A DNA stretch of 64,000 nt from Pseudoruegeria sp. SHC-113 (GTDB lineage: Bacteria; Pseudomonadota; Alphaproteobacteria; Rhodobacterales; Rhodobacteraceae). Shown here piece after piece: positions 50,910 through 59,062 of this stretch. Each line of letters opens with the position of its first letter. The stretch's first letter is position 1. The notes under the pieces are model-generated. The model had not been told where the DNA came from. It saw nothing but the letters and a program-made list of their open reading frames with translations, and did no database searches. Position numbers and translations under genes: made by a program. The stretch covers positions 1,736,001 to 1,800,000 of the forward strand of contig NZ_JAHUBR010000001.1 in the NCBI RefSeq assembly GCF_025376885.1. The letters run 5' to 3'.

Positions 50910-51721
50910 TGCGCGAGCCCCTGATCGCGCAAGTAGGCAAAGCCCTTCGGGATATCAGCGGCAGCGCGCAGTTCCAGCACCAGATGGGGGGTGGAGGTGC
51001 AATCGGCGAGCGCGCGGAACACGCCGTGCCATTCGATCTCGCCGTCACCGGGCGCCCAGTGGCGATCGGCGTGGCCGTCGAGATCCTGCAGGTGCACATG
51101 GGCCAATTGACCACCTGCATCGCGCAGCACATCCTCCACCGTCGGCCCGCCTGACATCCGCCGCGCGATCTGGGCGTGGCCGGTGTCAACCGAAAGCGCG
51201 ATGGCGGGGGAGGCGAAGCTTTCCACCATGGCGCGCCGGGTCTCGGGGCGAGCATCGTAGATGTTCTCGATCACGATTTGCACGCCGGTGTCCTCCCCGC
51301 TTTTCACCACGGGGGCAAGCACCTCGTGAATGCGAGCGAGCTTGTCTTCGGCATAGGTGGGGCTGGCGTAGAGGTTGTTCTGATACCAGAGCGTATAGGG
51401 CGAATGCAGCACCATCTGGCGCGCGCCGATGCGCTCGGCTGCCTCCATCGCTTTCAGAAAGCGCGCGGTGATGATCGGGCGCAGCTCCGGATCCTTATTG
51501 TCGATATCGAGCCCCTCGAAGGGGCCGTGGATGCCGCGCCGGCCGCTGTGGCCGTCAAGCGCTTCCTTCGCAGCGCTGATAAAATCCTCAAAGCCGCTGG
51601 AAAGGGTTTCATAGGCGATGAAGTCCTGAATTTCGACATCGCGATCGGCCTCGAAAAGCCAATCGCGATGGGCCGGGAGGTCCGCCAGATCAAGGGCGGC
51701 ACCGATTTTGAGGGGGGCCAT
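50906..51721 (-). CDS. AP-endonuclease-2-superfamily TIM barrel, phn-linked
   Basis: 271 residues from the ATG at 51721 (AAAGGAG upstream; an ATG 9 codons earlier is weaker). Metal ligand positions of the superfamily are visible: LHSP, VIENIYD, SVDTGHAQIA, LAHVHLQDLDGHADRHWAPGDGEI and the terminal LVLELR. Such proteins are isomerases, epimerases or phosphodiester-cleaving enzymes (endonuclease IV). It lies 72 bases after phnM and is coupled to a GNAT gene. No phnP-like gene is visible in this window, which makes a ribose-phosphate role conceivable; this is inference. Confidence 0.82.
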   Translation of the reverse strand: MAPLKIGAALDLADLPAHRDWLFEADRDVEIQDFIAYETLSSGFEDFISAAKEALDGHSGRRGIHGPFEGLDIDNKDPELRPIITARFLKAMEAAERIGARQMVLHSPYTLWYQNNLYASPTYAEDKLARIHEVLAPVVKSGEDTGVQIVIENIYDARPETRRAMVESFASPAIALSVDTGHAQIARRMSGGPTVEDVLRDAGGQLAHVHLQDLDGHADRHWAPGDGEIEWHGVFRALADCTSTPHLVLELRAAADIPKGFAYLRDQGLAQ

Positions 51722-51793
51722 GGGGCACTCCTTTTCAGAAGGGTTCATGCCCTCATAAGTGTTGGATGTGACGCTTGCGCGAAGCGAGGCAGC

Positions 51794-52978
51794 CTAGCTC
51801 ACCCGCGCGCCCTGCGCCCAGACGCCGCGCAGCAGCGGCACGTCGCCCGCCTTGGCCACGCGGATCATGTCGGCCCGCAGGCCCGGTGCCAGCGCGCCGC
51901 GATCGGTGAGGCCGGTGGCTTTGGCCGGGTTCAGGGTGACGCAGCGCACGGCGCGGGGCAGATCCTCCCAAAGGGCGGCCAGCCGGAAGGCCGAGAGCAA
52001 CAGCGCCGCCGGGACGTAGTCGGAGGAGACGATGTCCAGCAGCCCGGCCTCGGCCAGCTCCTGCGCGGCCACGTTGCCGGAATGCGAGCCGCCCCGGATC
52101 AGGTTCGGCGCGCCCATCATCACGGCGATACCCTCTTCGCGGCAGGCCTGCGCGGCTTCGCGCGTGGTGGGAAACTCGGCAAAGCCCACGCCGCTGGCGC
52201 GCGAGGCAGAGACCTGTTCGGCGGTGGTGTCATCGTGGCTCGCCAGGACCGCGCCAAGGCGTTTGGCCTCGGCCACCGCGCCGACTTCATGTTTGGCCCC
52301 AAGCCGCGCGCGCAGAGCTTTCAGCTTTTCCACATGCTCCACGAAATCCTGATCGGAGAAATTGCGCTTCTTGGTGACATAGGTCTTGAGCGCGGTCAGA
52401 TCGCGGAATTGGCGCTGCCCCGGCGTGTGATCCATCAGGCTGACGATGCCGACGCGATCCTCGGGGCCGAATTTGGCGAGCTCCTCCAGCAGCGTTTCCG
52501 AGCAGATCTCGGCCCGCAGGTGCAGGAAGTGGCTGATCTTGAACTGCCCGGCCGCGCGGGCCGCCAGAAGCTCGTCGGCCAGATGGCGGGCGTATTCCTT
52601 GTAGCCTCCGTTGCGCGAATGGATCGAGCCCACGCGCAGGGCGTCAAACACCGTGGTGATCCCGGTGGAGGCCAGTTCGGCGTCGTGGGCGATGAGCGCG
52701 GGCAGGTGGGGCCAGTCGACCTCGGGGCGCGGCTCGATATGGCGCTCAAGGTTGTCGGTGTGCAGCTCCACGAGGCCGGGCATGACGTAATCGCCGCCGC
52801 AATTCAGCGCCCCGGCGGGCACGGCATCGCCCTCGGTGATCGCGGTGATCTGGCCGTTCTCGCAGGTGATCGCGCCGTGCAGCACGCGGTCGGGCAGCAC
52901 GAGTTGCGCGTTGGCGAGCGTGAGGGCCGGGGCCTCCTGAACGGGGCTGGCAGGGGCGGGGGTGAAAGGCGAATTCAT
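51794..52978 (-). CDS. phnM: Ribose 1-methylphosphonate 5-triphosphate diphosphatase PhnM
   Basis: 394 residues of the amidohydrolase superfamily. GGDYVMPGLVELHTDNLERH carries the first metal motif (HxD variant); later ligands fall in FLHLRAEICSE, VSLMDHTPGQRQF, VLASHDDTT and the IVSSDYVPAALL end motif. It removes pyrophosphate from the 5-triphosphate intermediate before C-P cleavage. Its start is overlapped (ATGA) by a 51-residue mini-ORF that begins at the phnN stop. Confidence 0.94.
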   Translation of the reverse strand: MNSPFTPAPASPVQEAPALTLANAQLVLPDRVLHGAITCENGQITAITEGDAVPAGALNCGGDYVMPGLVELHTDNLERHIEPRPEVDWPHLPALIAHDAELASTGITTVFDALRVGSIHSRNGGYKEYARHLADELLAARAAGQFKISHFLHLRAEICSETLLEELAKFGPEDRVGIVSLMDHTPGQRQFRDLTALKTYVTKKRNFSDQDFVEHVEKLKALRARLGAKHEVGAVAEAKRLGAVLASHDDTTAEQVSASRASGVGFAEFPTTREAAQACREEGIAVMMGAPNLIRGGSHSGNVAAQELAEAGLLDIVSSDYVPAALLLSAFRLAALWEDLPRAVRCVTLNPAKATGLTDRGALAPGLRADMIRVAKAGDVPLLRGVWAQGARVS

Positions 52979-53130
52979 CTTGGGTACTCGTGTTTGCGGG
53001 GCCTGTTCGGCTCGGATGGTGGTTTGGCAGGCCCGCCTCGGCGCAGGCTAACCCGGAGAGGGGCGATTTGGCCCGTGTTTTTGGCACAGGGCGGCGGCAA
53101 CCAGCCGAAGAGGGGCGCGGTGCGGCTCAT
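52975..53130 (-). CDS. 51-residue mini-ORF exactly bridging phnN and phnM
   Basis: The ATG overlaps the phnN stop (ATGA at 53127-53130) and the TGA overlaps the phnM ATG (ATGA at 52975-52978). The product would be basic and proline-rich (SEPNRPRKHEYPR at the end), without recognisable domains. Its function may be only to carry ribosomes through a 148-base gap. Composition does not look like a folded protein. Confidence 0.3.
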   Translation of the reverse strand: MSRTAPLFGWLPPPCAKNTGQIAPLRVSLRRGGPAKPPSEPNRPRKHEYPR

Positions 53131-53675
53131 GCCTGCACCGGCGAAAGCGCGGTGAGTGCTGCGGCCAAGGCCTCCTGCAACGGGCCGTCATTGCAGATGC
53201 GGTGCGTCGAGAGCCCCTCGGGCAGAGGTTTTTCGGCCTGCGCCAAGCGGCTTGCGATCTGGGCGGCGCTTTCGCGGCCCCGGCCTGCGAGCCGTGCCGC
53301 CAGCACCTCGGGGGAGGCGGTGATATGGAGCACGATAAGCCGGGGAAAGGCCCGCGCGGCATGGGTGAGCTGTCCGCGCGAAAGATTGGCGATGCAATCC
53401 ACTCCGCGCGCCAGATCGCCCTGCACATCCGCCGGGATGCCATAGCTCAATCCGTGGGCGTGCCACTGCAGGCAGAAGGCCCCGGCCTCGGCAGCTTGCG
53501 CGAAACCTTCCGGCGTGCGCGGCAGATGGGCCTCGCCGCCCGCTTCGGCAGGGCGGGTGATCGCCCGGCGCACGCGGCGCATTTGGGGGCGCGCTTGGCT
53601 CAGGGCGTCGATCAGGCTGTCCTTGCCCACGCCCGAGGGGCCGACGACGGCGATGAAACGGCCCGCCGCGCTCAT
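53127..53675 (-). CDS. phnN: Ribose 1,5-bisphosphokinase PhnN
   Basis: 182 residues, guanylate-kinase-like. Walker A is VVGPSGVGKDSL at about 10-21, followed by RRAITRPAEAGGEAHL and the lid-like FCLQWHAHGLSYGIP. It makes PRPP from ribose 1,5-bisphosphate at the end of the pathway. Overlaps phnL by ATGA. Confidence 0.93.
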   Translation of the reverse strand: MSAAGRFIAVVGPSGVGKDSLIDALSQARPQMRRVRRAITRPAEAGGEAHLPRTPEGFAQAAEAGAFCLQWHAHGLSYGIPADVQGDLARGVDCIANLSRGQLTHAARAFPRLIVLHITASPEVLAARLAGRGRESAAQIASRLAQAEKPLPEGLSTHRICNDGPLQEALAAALTALSPVQA

Positions 53676-54355
53676 GCCACCAGCCCCGGGGTGAAGCGGG
53701 AGACGTCGATCTCGCGCTCGCAGAGCCGCGCGCGGGCGGCTTCGTCGTGGAAGATGCCGATGATCGCCGCGCCGCGCGCCTTGGCCTCCTCAACGAGGCC
53801 CAGCACCACGGCGCGGTTGGCGGCATCAAGGCTGGCGGTGGGTTCATCCAGCAGCAGCGCCGGATAGGCATGGGCAAAGCCGCGCGCGATGTTCACACGC
53901 TGCTGCTCGCCGCCGGAGAAGGTGGTGGGCGAGAGCCCCCAGAGCCGCTCGGGGATGTTGAGCCGGGCGAGCAGATCGCGAGCGCGGGCCTCCGCTTGCT
54001 CCTGCGGCACGCCAAGGGCGCGCAGCGGCTCGGCCACGACCTGCAGCGTCGGCACGCGGGGCACCACGCGCAGGAACTGGCTGACGTAGCCCAGCGTTTC
54101 GCGGCGAAGCGCGATCACCTCGCGCGGGGCGGCGCGGGCCACATCGGTGCCCGCCACATCGATCACGCCGCCTTGGGCGCGGTAGTTGCCGTAGATCATC
54201 CGCATCAGCGTGGATTTCCCCGCGCCCGAGGCCCCGGTGAGCGCCACGCATTCGCCGGCCTCCACCGAGAAGGACACACCGCGCATGACCTCGATCACCG
54301 CCGCGCCCTGATTGTGCAGGGTGAAGGATTTGGAGACATTCTGAAGAGCGATCAT
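53672..54355 (-). CDS. phnL: C-P lyase ABC-type protein PhnL
   Basis: 227 residues. Walker A GASGAGKST, signature FSGGEQQRVNIARG, Walker B LLLDEPTASLD, H-loop FHDEAAR (His in place of the usual motif context). PhnL is an ABC ATPase of the C-P lyase complex, not a transporter. The start at 54355 is linked to the phnK stop through a two-codon frame (ATG CGA TGA). Confidence 0.94.
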   Translation of the reverse strand: MIALQNVSKSFTLHNQGAAVIEVMRGVSFSVEAGECVALTGASGAGKSTLMRMIYGNYRAQGGVIDVAGTDVARAAPREVIALRRETLGYVSQFLRVVPRVPTLQVVAEPLRALGVPQEQAEARARDLLARLNIPERLWGLSPTTFSGGEQQRVNIARGFAHAYPALLLDEPTASLDAANRAVVLGLVEEAKARGAAIIGIFHDEAARARLCEREIDVSRFTPGLVA

Positions 54356-54360
54356 CGCAT
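54352..54360 (-). other. Two-codon mini-ORF bridging phnK and phnL
   Basis: ATG CGA TGA: the ATG overlaps the phnK stop as TGATG, and its TGA overlaps the phnL start as ATGA. By itself this could be chance; it has the same geometry as the bridges at 52975-53130 and 55975-56082. Confidence 0.3.
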
Positions 54361-55130
54361 CACACCTGCAAAACAGAGCTGACAAGCAGCTGGGTATAGG
54401 CGTGCTGGGGGTCATCCAGCACCTGATCGGTGAGCCCGGCCTCCACCACATGGCCTGATTTCATCACCATGAGCCGATCAGCCAGCAGCCGCACCACGGC
54501 CAGATCATGGGTGACGATGATCGCCGACAGCCCCATGTCGCGCACGAGACCGCGCAGCAGATCTAGCAGGCGCGCCTGCACCGATACATCGAGCCCGCCG
54601 GTGGGTTCGTCCATGAACACGAGGCGTGGGCCGGTGACGAGGTTGCGCGCGATCTGCAGGCGCTGCTGCATGCCGCCGGAGAAGGTGGTGGGGCGGTCGT
54701 CGATGCGGGCGGCGTCGATCTCCACCCGCGTGAGCCAATCCTGCGCGGTGTCGCGGATGGAGCCGTAATTGCGCGCGCCCACGGCCATCAGCCGCTCGCC
54801 CACGTTTCCACCGGCCGAAACCCCCATGCGCAGGCCGTCGCGCGCATGTTGGTGCACGAAGGCCCAATCGGTGCGCGCCAGCATCCGGCGCTCGGGCTCG
54901 CTCATGGTGACGGTATCGCGCAGGCCCTCGTTGCGGGTGTCAAACAGCACTTGCCCCTGATCGGGGGCCAGATGGCCGGCCATGCAATTCAGCAGGGTGG
55001 ATTTGCCCGAGCCGCTTTCGCCGACGATGCCCATCACCTCGCCGGGGTAGAGATCGAACCCCACATCGGCACAGCCGATATGGGCGCCGTAGCGTTTGGT
55101 GAGGCCCTGAACCGAGAGAAGCGGGGTCAT
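54360..55130 (-). CDS. phnK: C-P lyase ABC-type protein PhnK
   Basis: 256 residues from the ATG that overlaps the phnJ stop. Walker A GESGSGKST, signature FSGGMQQRLQIARN, Walker B VFMDEPTGGLD, H-loop VTHDLAV. PhnK binds the PhnGHIJ core and couples ATP hydrolysis to the C-P lyase reaction. A 15-residue upstream extension inside phnJ is rejected. Confidence 0.95.
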   Translation of the reverse strand: MTPLLSVQGLTKRYGAHIGCADVGFDLYPGEVMGIVGESGSGKSTLLNCMAGHLAPDQGQVLFDTRNEGLRDTVTMSEPERRMLARTDWAFVHQHARDGLRMGVSAGGNVGERLMAVGARNYGSIRDTAQDWLTRVEIDAARIDDRPTTFSGGMQQRLQIARNLVTGPRLVFMDEPTGGLDVSVQARLLDLLRGLVRDMGLSAIIVTHDLAVVRLLADRLMVMKSGHVVEAGLTDQVLDDPQHAYTQLLVSSVLQV

Positions 55131-55978
55131 GCGGCGTCCTTTCCGCGATGGCCCTGCGCCTGCCGGGCCTCGCAATAATCCGTATCCGAGCAGACGAACA
55201 TGCGCCCGCCCGCGTCATCCACGATCACCTCGTCCAGATAGCTGGTTTCGGAGCCGCAGAGCGCGCAAGGGTGATCGGCCTTGCTGGGCTCGAAGGGGTG
55301 ATCTTCGAAATCAAGGCTCACGGCCCCAGTGTAGGGGGGCAGCACATAGATGCGCTGCTCGCGGCCCGCGCCGAAAAGCTGGATCGCCGCCATGCCGGAG
55401 AGCTTGGGGTTGTCGAACTTCGGGATTGGGGAAGGGTCCATCACATAGCGCCCCTCCACCTTCACCGGATAGGCATAGGCGGTGGCGATATGGCCGTGGC
55501 GGCTGATGTCCTCGTAGAGCTTCACATGCATCAGCCCGTATTCCTCCAGCGCGTGCATCTTGCGCGTCTCGCTTTCGCGCGGCTCCAGAAAGCGCAGGGG
55601 TTCGGGGATCGGCACCTGATAGACAAGGATCTGCCCCTCGGTGAGCGGCGCTTCGGGGATGCGGTGGCGCGTCTGGATCACGCTGGCCTCTTCGGTGCGA
55701 GTGGTGGTGGCCACCTGCGCGGTGCGCTCGAAGAACTGGCGGATGGAGAGGGCGTTGGTGGTGTCATCGGCGCCCTGATCGATCACCTTGAAGCGATCTT
55801 CCGGCGTGAGTACGGCCGCCGAGACCTGCACCCCGCCGGTGCCCCAGCCGTAAGGCATGGGCATTTCGCGGCTGGCGAAGGGCACCTGATAGCCGGGAAT
55901 GGCGAGCCCCTTGAGGATCGCGCGGCGGATCATCCGCTTGGTCTGCTCGTCGAGATAGGCGAAATTGTACTCGGTCAT
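55127..55978 (-). CDS. phnJ: C-P lyase catalytic radical-SAM subunit PhnJ
   Basis: 283 residues. The unusual C-terminal cysteine set C238-x2-C241-x21-C263-x5-C269 provides the [4Fe-4S] ligands and the catalytic Cys, at positions equivalent to C241/C244/C266/C272 of E. coli. The N-terminal YNFAYLDEQTKRMIRRAILKG and GWGTGGVQV (radical Gly region) are conserved. It cleaves the carbon-phosphorus bond. Its ATG overlaps the stop of a 35-residue bridging frame. Confidence 0.97.
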   Translation of the reverse strand: MTEYNFAYLDEQTKRMIRRAILKGLAIPGYQVPFASREMPMPYGWGTGGVQVSAAVLTPEDRFKVIDQGADDTTNALSIRQFFERTAQVATTTRTEEASVIQTRHRIPEAPLTEGQILVYQVPIPEPLRFLEPRESETRKMHALEEYGLMHVKLYEDISRHGHIATAYAYPVKVEGRYVMDPSPIPKFDNPKLSGMAAIQLFGAGREQRIYVLPPYTGAVSLDFEDHPFEPSKADHPCALCGSETSYLDEVIVDDAGGRMFVCSDTDYCEARQAQGHRGKDAA

Positions 55979-56082
55979 GTCCGGGCGCTTTCAGAGCTGG
56001 GCGTTTGGCATACGGGGGCGGCATAAAGGCCGACAGGCCGCCGCCCCATCGACGGGCCGTTTTTCAATCGTTGTGTCTTCAT
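55975..56082 (-). CDS. 35-residue mini-ORF exactly bridging phnI and phnJ
   Basis: The ATG overlaps the phnI stop (ATGA at 56079-56082) and the TGA overlaps the phnJ ATG (ATGA at 55975-55978), so the 100-base gap is tiled without a missing base. The peptide is basic, Pro/Ser-containing, with no recognisable domain. GC at third positions is lower than in the flanking genes, arguing against a selected protein; coupling is the simpler role. Confidence 0.3.
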   Translation of the reverse strand: MKTQRLKNGPSMGRRPVGLYAAPVCQTPSSESART

Positions 56083-57167
56083 TCCGCCGCCTCCGGAAGG
56101 GCGTCGACCCCGGCCTCGCGGCGCAGCTTGCGCACCAGCTCCAGCTCGCTCTGGAAATCCACGTAATGAGGCAGCTTGATGTGCTCCAGAAAGCCCGTCG
56201 CCTGGATGTTGTCGGCGTGGTACAGCACAAATTCCGCATCCTGCGCGGGCGCGCCCTGATCGTCTTCGCCCAGTTCTTCCCAGCGCAGCGCCCGGTCCAC
56301 CAGCGCCATGGAGATCGCCTTGCGCTCGCTCTGGCCAAACACCAGCCCATAGCCGCGCGTGAACTGCGGCGGCTCGGTTTTGGAGCCCTTGAACTGGTTG
56401 ACCGTCTCACATTCTGTGAGGGTGATCTCGCCGATCTCCACGGCAAAGCCCAGCTCCGGGATCTCCATTTCCACCGGCACCGCACCGATGCGCAATTCGC
56501 CCACGAAGGCATGGTTGCGCGCGTAGCCGCGCTGGGTGGAATAGGCCAGAGACAGGGTGAACCCCTCATCCGCCCGCGCCAATGCCTGCAGGCGCAGGGC
56601 GCGTTCAGCGGGCATTTCGAGCGGTTCGCGGGTCAGATCCGGGGGCGTGGCATCCATGCGCGGGGCTTCCTCGATCAGCCCCTCGCGGTTCAGGAAATCG
56701 GTGACGCGCGGCTTGGGGGCGGGGGCGGCCTCCCGCTTGGGGGCCTCAGCGGGCGTGCCTTCGGCGGCGAGTTTGAACTCCAGCAGGCGGTGGGTGTAAT
56801 CGAAGGTCGGCCCCAGAACCTGCCCGCCGGGCAGATCCTTGAAGGTGGCCGAGATGCGCCGGTCGCAGGCCATGTCGCTCGTTTCCACCGGATTGGAGGC
56901 CCCGAAGCGGGGCAGGGTGGTGCGATAGGCGCGGATCAGGAAGATCGCCTCGATCAGATCGCCCCGCGCCTGTTTGATGGCCAGCGCGGCCAGATCGGGA
57001 TCATAGAGCGAGCCCTCCGCCATCACCCGATGCACCGCGAGGCTCATCTGCTCGCGGATCTGGGCCACGGATAGCTCGAGCACCGAAGGATCGCCCCGGC
57101 GTTCCTCGGCCAGCCAGCTGTGGGCATTCTCGATGGCACGTTCGCCGCCTTTGACAGCCACATACAT
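56079..57167 (-). CDS. phnI: C-P lyase core subunit PhnI
   Basis: 362 residues, matching the family length. Recognisable blocks: MYVAVKGGERAIENAH at the start, GFTLSLAYSTQRGYARNHAFVGELRIG and LPHYVDFQSELELVRKLRREAG at the end. PhnI (nucleosidase activity) with PhnG, PhnH and PhnL exchanges adenine of ATP for phosphonate. Its start overlaps the phnH stop by one base (TGATG). Confidence 0.95.
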   Translation of the reverse strand: MYVAVKGGERAIENAHSWLAEERRGDPSVLELSVAQIREQMSLAVHRVMAEGSLYDPDLAALAIKQARGDLIEAIFLIRAYRTTLPRFGASNPVETSDMACDRRISATFKDLPGGQVLGPTFDYTHRLLEFKLAAEGTPAEAPKREAAPAPKPRVTDFLNREGLIEEAPRMDATPPDLTREPLEMPAERALRLQALARADEGFTLSLAYSTQRGYARNHAFVGELRIGAVPVEMEIPELGFAVEIGEITLTECETVNQFKGSKTEPPQFTRGYGLVFGQSERKAISMALVDRALRWEELGEDDQGAPAQDAEFVLYHADNIQATGFLEHIKLPHYVDFQSELELVRKLRREAGVDALPEAAE

Positions 57168-57745
57168 CAGAGCGCCTCCTCAAGGTGGATCTTGGTGGAG
57201 CGCGGCAGGCCCGCCACCTGATCGCCGCAGGTGAAGAAAAAGTCGAGCCCGAGCGGGAAGGCCTGCGCGTTCGCCACCAGCGCCTGCGGATCGGGCAGCG
57301 AGAGCGCGGCGCGGTGCTTGATGCCGGGGCCGGAGAGCTGGCTGCCTTCAGGGGCCAGCGCCTCCATCTCCACGATCAGCGTGGCGGAGCGGTCCGGGTA
57401 TTGCGCGGTACCGATCCTGTATTGGGACAGCGGCATCAGCGCCTCCCATGTGCCTAGGGCGAAGCTGCAGGCGGAAGGCCCCACGAGGGGCGCGCCAGTG
57501 TGGAAGGCGAGCCATGTGCGGATGGCGTCACAGTCGTAGTCGCCTGCAAGGTGGATCGGCGTTTCGGTGTCACAAAGCGTCAGAAGAAGCGCGCCGGCTG
57601 CTGGCGACAGCGGCGCGGGCGGGGTGGCGCCGGTGAGGCGTTGTAGCGTGCCGGGGCGGGCGATGGCCTCCATCACGGCGCGAAAGGCGATGGCGGCGTC
57701 GCGGGCGGGATCGGGGAAACCGCCTTCAAGGGCAGGGCTCTGCAT
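57167..57745 (-). CDS. phnH: C-P lyase core subunit PhnH
   Basis: 192 residues. ALEGGFPDPARDAAIAFRAVMEAIARPG opens the protein as in other PhnH sequences; SGPGIKHRAALSLP is the other hallmark. It is a PLP-transferase-like fold without catalytic residues and a structural part of the PhnGHIJ core. Overlaps both neighbours by single bases (TGATG). Confidence 0.93.
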   Translation of the reverse strand: MQSPALEGGFPDPARDAAIAFRAVMEAIARPGTLQRLTGATPPAPLSPAAGALLLTLCDTETPIHLAGDYDCDAIRTWLAFHTGAPLVGPSACSFALGTWEALMPLSQYRIGTAQYPDRSATLIVEMEALAPEGSQLSGPGIKHRAALSLPDPQALVANAQAFPLGLDFFFTCGDQVAGLPRSTKIHLEEAL

Positions 57746-58212
57746 CAGTCGTCTCCCCGCACCATGGTGAAGAAATCCACTTTCGTCGCTTCGGCTTTTG
57801 CGGCGCGGCGGGCGCGGCGGCTGTGCGCTTCGGCGCGCAGGGGGGCCAGCACGGCGGCCTCTACTTTCGGGGCCTGATCCGTCTGCATCAGCGCATCCAC
57901 CAGTGCGGCGGCTTCAGCGCAGGGCTTGGAGCGGCCCTGGATATAGGCGTGGCCCACGGTGCCGCAGGGCAGGCGCAGGGCGCAGCGGGTGATCGTCATC
58001 TCGCCAAGGTTGAAGGCTGCGCCGGTGCCGCCTGCGCGCCCCCGGACCATCACGCTGCCGCTTTCCGGCGCGCGCAACCAAGTGGTGGCGGGGCGAGGGC
58101 CGAGGGCGGCGAGCAGCTCTGCCACCCGGCCCGTGGGGGCCTTGGCCAGCAGCCCCATCCAGCCCCGGCGTGCGGTGGCTTCGGGAGGAAGATCTGAGGG
58201 GGTGTCCAGCAT
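57745..58212 (-). CDS. phnG: C-P lyase core subunit PhnG
   Basis: 155 residues. RRGWMGLLAKAPTGRVAELLA, VMVRGRAGGTGAAFNLGEMTITRCALRL, HAYIQGRS and the terminal VDFFTMVRGDD match PhnG. First gene of the lyase operon. Its ATG directly abuts the repeat region 58213-58246 and has no ribosome site, so the transcript may be leaderless or the operator overlaps the very start of the message. Confidence 0.93.
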   Translation of the reverse strand: MLDTPSDLPPEATARRGWMGLLAKAPTGRVAELLAALGPRPATTWLRAPESGSVMVRGRAGGTGAAFNLGEMTITRCALRLPCGTVGHAYIQGRSKPCAEAAALVDALMQTDQAPKVEAAVLAPLRAEAHSRRARRAAKAEATKVDFFTMVRGDD

Positions 58213-58246
58213 CTAGACAACTCTCGTTATTACTATACAACTAGAC
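58213..58246. promoter_or_regulatory. Candidate PhnF operator repeats between phnG and phnF
   Basis: CTAGACAACT (58213-58222) and CTATACAACT (58233-58242) are 9/10 identical and 20 bases apart, two helical turns; a third CTAGAC occurs at 58241-58246. They lie directly before the phnG ATG and about 75 bases from the phnF start. Confidence 0.55.
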
Positions 58247-58318
58247 TAATGATAGCGAGCACAGGGCGATTCCCCCAATGGTTTTTTGTGAAACTTCCGT
58301 AACGCAGGCCGGGCAGCC

Positions 58319-59062
58319 ATGAGCCATGCAACCGTGAGCCGGGCCGCTGCCACCCCCGTCTGGCGCGCCATTGCCGATGCGCTGCGCGCGGATCTGAGCG
58401 AGGGCCGCTACAGCCCCGGCGACAAGCTGCCCACCGAGGCCGAGCTGGCCGAGCGCTTCGGCGTGAACCGCCACACGGTACGGCGCGGGATCGGCAAGCT
58501 CGTGGAGGAGGGCCTGCTGCGCTCCCGCCGGGGCGCGGGGGTGTTCGTTGCGGCCACGCCCACCGACTACCCGATCGGCGCGCGGGTGCGCTTTCACCAG
58601 AACCTGCTCGCCGCGGGCCGTCGCCCGGAAAAGCGCGTGCTGCACAGCACCCGGCGCGCCGCCACCAAGGGCGAGGCGGAGGCGCTGGAGGTGGCGCAGG
58701 GGGCGGAGATCCTTGTGCATTTCGGCCTCTCGCTGGCGGATGCCCAGCCCATCGCGCTGTTTGAAAGCCTGTTTCCGCTTGGCCGCTTGCCGGGCATCGC
58801 CGCCGCGCTGGAGGAGCTGATCTCCGTCACGGCGGCGCTGAAGGCGGTGGGCGTGGCCGATTACACTCGCGCCTCCACCCGGCTCACGGCCGTGCGCGCC
58901 GACGCCACGCAGGCCTTGCATCTGCACCTGCAGGAGGGCGATCCACTGCTGCGCGCCACCGGCGTGAACGTGGACGGGCAGGGGCGGCCTGTGGAATACG
59001 GACGTACGTGGTTTGCCGGGGATCGGGTGACGCTGACGCTGGATCAGGACGCCTATTCGTAG
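58319..59062 (+). CDS. phnF: GntR/HutC-family regulator PhnF
   Basis: 247 residues. The winged helix is YSPGDKLPTEAELAERFGVNRHTVRRGIGKLVEEGLL, followed by a UTRA ligand-binding domain (FHQNLLAAGRRPEKRVL, LFESLFPLGRLPGIAA, GRPVEYGRTWFAGDRV). PhnF represses phosphonate genes and is likely to bind the repeats at 58213-58246. It is divergent from phnG, and its 3' end overlaps the convergent acetyltransferase by 10 bases. Confidence 0.92.
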   Translation: MSHATVSRAAATPVWRAIADALRADLSEGRYSPGDKLPTEAELAERFGVNRHTVRRGIGKLVEEGLLRSRRGAGVFVAATPTDYPIGARVRFHQNLLAAGRRPEKRVLHSTRRAATKGEAEALEVAQGAEILVHFGLSLADAQPIALFESLFPLGRLPGIAAALEELISVTAALKAVGVADYTRASTRLTAVRADATQALHLHLQEGDPLLRATGVNVDGQGRPVEYGRTWFAGDRVTLTLDQDAYS

